5,385 bases of DNA, taken from assembly GCA_009908735.1 (NCBI GenBank), contig JAAAOR010000136.1, positions 1-5,385 of the forward strand, in the 5' to 3' direction. This stretch comes from Spirochaetota bacterium. GTDB taxonomy: Bacteria; Spirochaetota; Spirochaetia; DSM-27196; PWMO01. Under the pieces are notes generated by a model that worked only from the letters and a program-made list of their open reading frames with translations, was not told the DNA's origin and searched no databases. Every line of letters starts with the position of its first letter. Within the stretch, counting starts at the first letter, position 1. Shown here piece after piece: positions 4,793 to 5,385 of this stretch. A program made the position numbers and the translations under genes.

Positions 4793-5015
4793 TACATCGA
4801 TTGCCGCGAAACTCGCGGTGTACCCGGTGGTCGACCGTCGTGCGAACGTCGATTGCGAGGGGCTTCCGCCGTTCAGCGTGCTCGGTCAGTACAAACACCG
4901 GCGCAACGGGTGGCCCGTGACCAGTTCGCAGGATGCCGTATTCGTCAGTCCACGCCCGTCTGAACAGATCATGTCCGTGGGCGACAAATTGGGTCATATT
5001 TTGAAGCCCGCACAC
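4704..5015 (-). pseudogene. Miniature, multiply deleted copy of the nuclease-DUF2075 gene, frame still open
   Basis: An open frame of 103 codons contains colinear pieces of the 674-aa protein encoded at 1087-3111. FVAHGHDLF may match FLHHDHDAI (weak). AWTDEYGILR matches AWRHEIGILK (40-49). PPVAPVFVLT matches PPIAPVLVLT (127-136). EHAERRKPLAIDVRTTVD matches 530-547. VHREFRGNRCIN matches VHREFRGNRWIN (598-609). WYGAVGDYLQQVGFPELPE matches WYDAVWNYLKQVGFPELPE (652-670). The Walker A, Walker B and nuclease D/ExK motifs are all gone, so no helicase or nuclease activity can remain. The stop is at the same place as in the intact gene, 89 bases inside the ADP-ribosyltransferase remnant. That all deletions kept the frame is unusual. 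No good ribosome binding site is seen before the ATG at 5015, so most likely it is a relic. Confidence 0.77.
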
Positions 5016-5161
5016 AGCCCCTCCCTCCGATTAAGAAATATAGCTTTATGAGCTTTGCAACGTAATTTGGCATTTTTTGCTATGGAATCGCCAAAAGACT
5101 CCAGATAGTCTATTAACAGAAAATAGCTCAGAAGTTTTATGCAAAAACGGGGGTACAGACA
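5016..5161. promoter_or_regulatory. AT-rich spacer with inverted repeats before the exported-protein gene
   Basis: The base composition drops sharply in AT direction after the helicase remnant, marking the likely right edge of the island. Inverted repeats TTTGGC (5066-5071) / GCCAAA (5090-5095) and AGACT (5096-5100) / AGTCT (5107-5111) are present, and a short AGCTTT direct repeat at 5042 and 5051. A weak promoter reading is TTGCAA (5055-5060) with TGCTAT (5078-5083). GGGGG at 5149-5153 is a possible ribosome binding site for the ATG at 5162. Confidence 0.45.
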
Positions 5162-5385
5162 ATGCAACAACGGTATGTAATGAGGGCACTGGGCCTTCTG
5201 TTCCTGGTAGTGATCCTGCAGCCCCTGGCTGCGCAGGATAGTCAGGAATCGCTTCTCGAGGTATTCGTCGTACCAGGGATATCGATGTACGCGGATTCGG
5301 TCGGCTTTGGCGCCACCGCCGGTGCTGCGAGCGACCTCGAAAGCCTATTCGCCCTTGAGGGACCTTTCGCACAGACAATGCTCGG
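5162..5385 (+). CDS. Exported protein of unknown function, 5' part
   Basis: The reading frame is open to the right edge (74 codons visible). It begins MQQRYVMRALGLLFLVVILQ and has the form of a Sec signal peptide: basic residues (R4, R8), a hydrophobic core (about residues 9-19) and a likely signal peptidase I site after PLAA, before QDSQE. No lipobox cysteine is seen. The mature start, LLEVFVVPGISMYADSVGFGATAG, could be the first strands of a periplasmic or outer membrane protein, but no family is recognised. The ATG at 5162 is supported by GGGGG at 5149-5153; a later ATG (5180) would also leave a signal peptide but has no binding site. It follows an AT-rich leader and is probably host chromosome, unrelated to the toxin-antitoxin genes. 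Confidence 0.75.
   Translation, partial: MQQRYVMRALGLLFLVVILQPLAAQDSQESLLEVFVVPGISMYADSVGFGATAGAASDLESLFALEGPFAQTML

Noticed and set aside
4180..4797. 205-codon open frame on the - strand
   Set aside because: It is antisense to the VapC gene and the end of the antitoxin gene, and runs into the helicase remnant in a different frame from the homologous one; its sequence is low in meaning and rich in Gly, Arg and Ser.
5046..5378. 110-codon open frame on the - strand at the right edge
   Set aside because: It is antisense to the signal-peptide gene and contains no recognisable motif; the + frame has a start, a binding site and a clear signal peptide.

Overview
The window is bacterial accessory DNA, mostly about 60% G+C by eye. 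It carries several toxin-antitoxin-type modules and a probable defence-type or mobile gene pair, and it runs at the right edge into what looks like ordinary chromosome (an exported protein with a signal peptide). The signal peptide and gene mix suggest a Gram-negative-type bacterium. The phylum cannot be fixed from the sequence. No tRNA, rRNA, CRISPR array, transposase or integrase is visible.

Left part (1-1175, + strand): three overlapping genes. They are the 3' end of a HepT-like (HEPN) toxin that seems to lack its catalytic/acceptor H-x-Y, an intact MntA-like nucleotidyltransferase antitoxin, and a 194-aa ADP-ribosyltransferase-fold protein with a strong ribosome binding site. Facing them, on the - strand (1087-3111), is a 674-aa PD-(D/E)XK nuclease plus DUF2075 superfamily 1 helicase. 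Its last 89 bases overlap the 3' end of the ADP-ribosyltransferase gene tail to tail.

Middle (3112-4623): two further complete, tightly coupled toxin-antitoxin operons. The first is a BrnT-like toxin with a CopG/ribbon-helix-helix antitoxin, in lower-G+C DNA. The second is a Phd/YefM antitoxin with a VapC-type PIN RNase. Each has a promoter with an operator-like palindrome, and the predicted start sites fall almost on the ATG. They are separated by a very G+C-rich, palindromic spacer.

Right part (4652-5015): a shrunken second copy of the ADP-ribosyltransferase/DUF2075 pair, in the same orientation. The ADP-ribosyltransferase copy is reduced to two short blocks. The helicase copy is reduced from 674 to 103 codons by several internal deletions, yet the frame is still open. 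The tail-to-tail overlap is 89 bases in both copies, so the pair was already joined this way before it was duplicated. After an AT-rich spacer (5016-5161) the exported protein starts and runs off the window.

The most notable point is that an ADP-ribosyltransferase-like protein and a nuclease-helicase occur as a convergent overlapping unit twice, once intact and once decayed, flanking stacked toxin-antitoxin modules. This would fit an uncharacterised defence or addiction module in an island hot spot. The functional link is inference.
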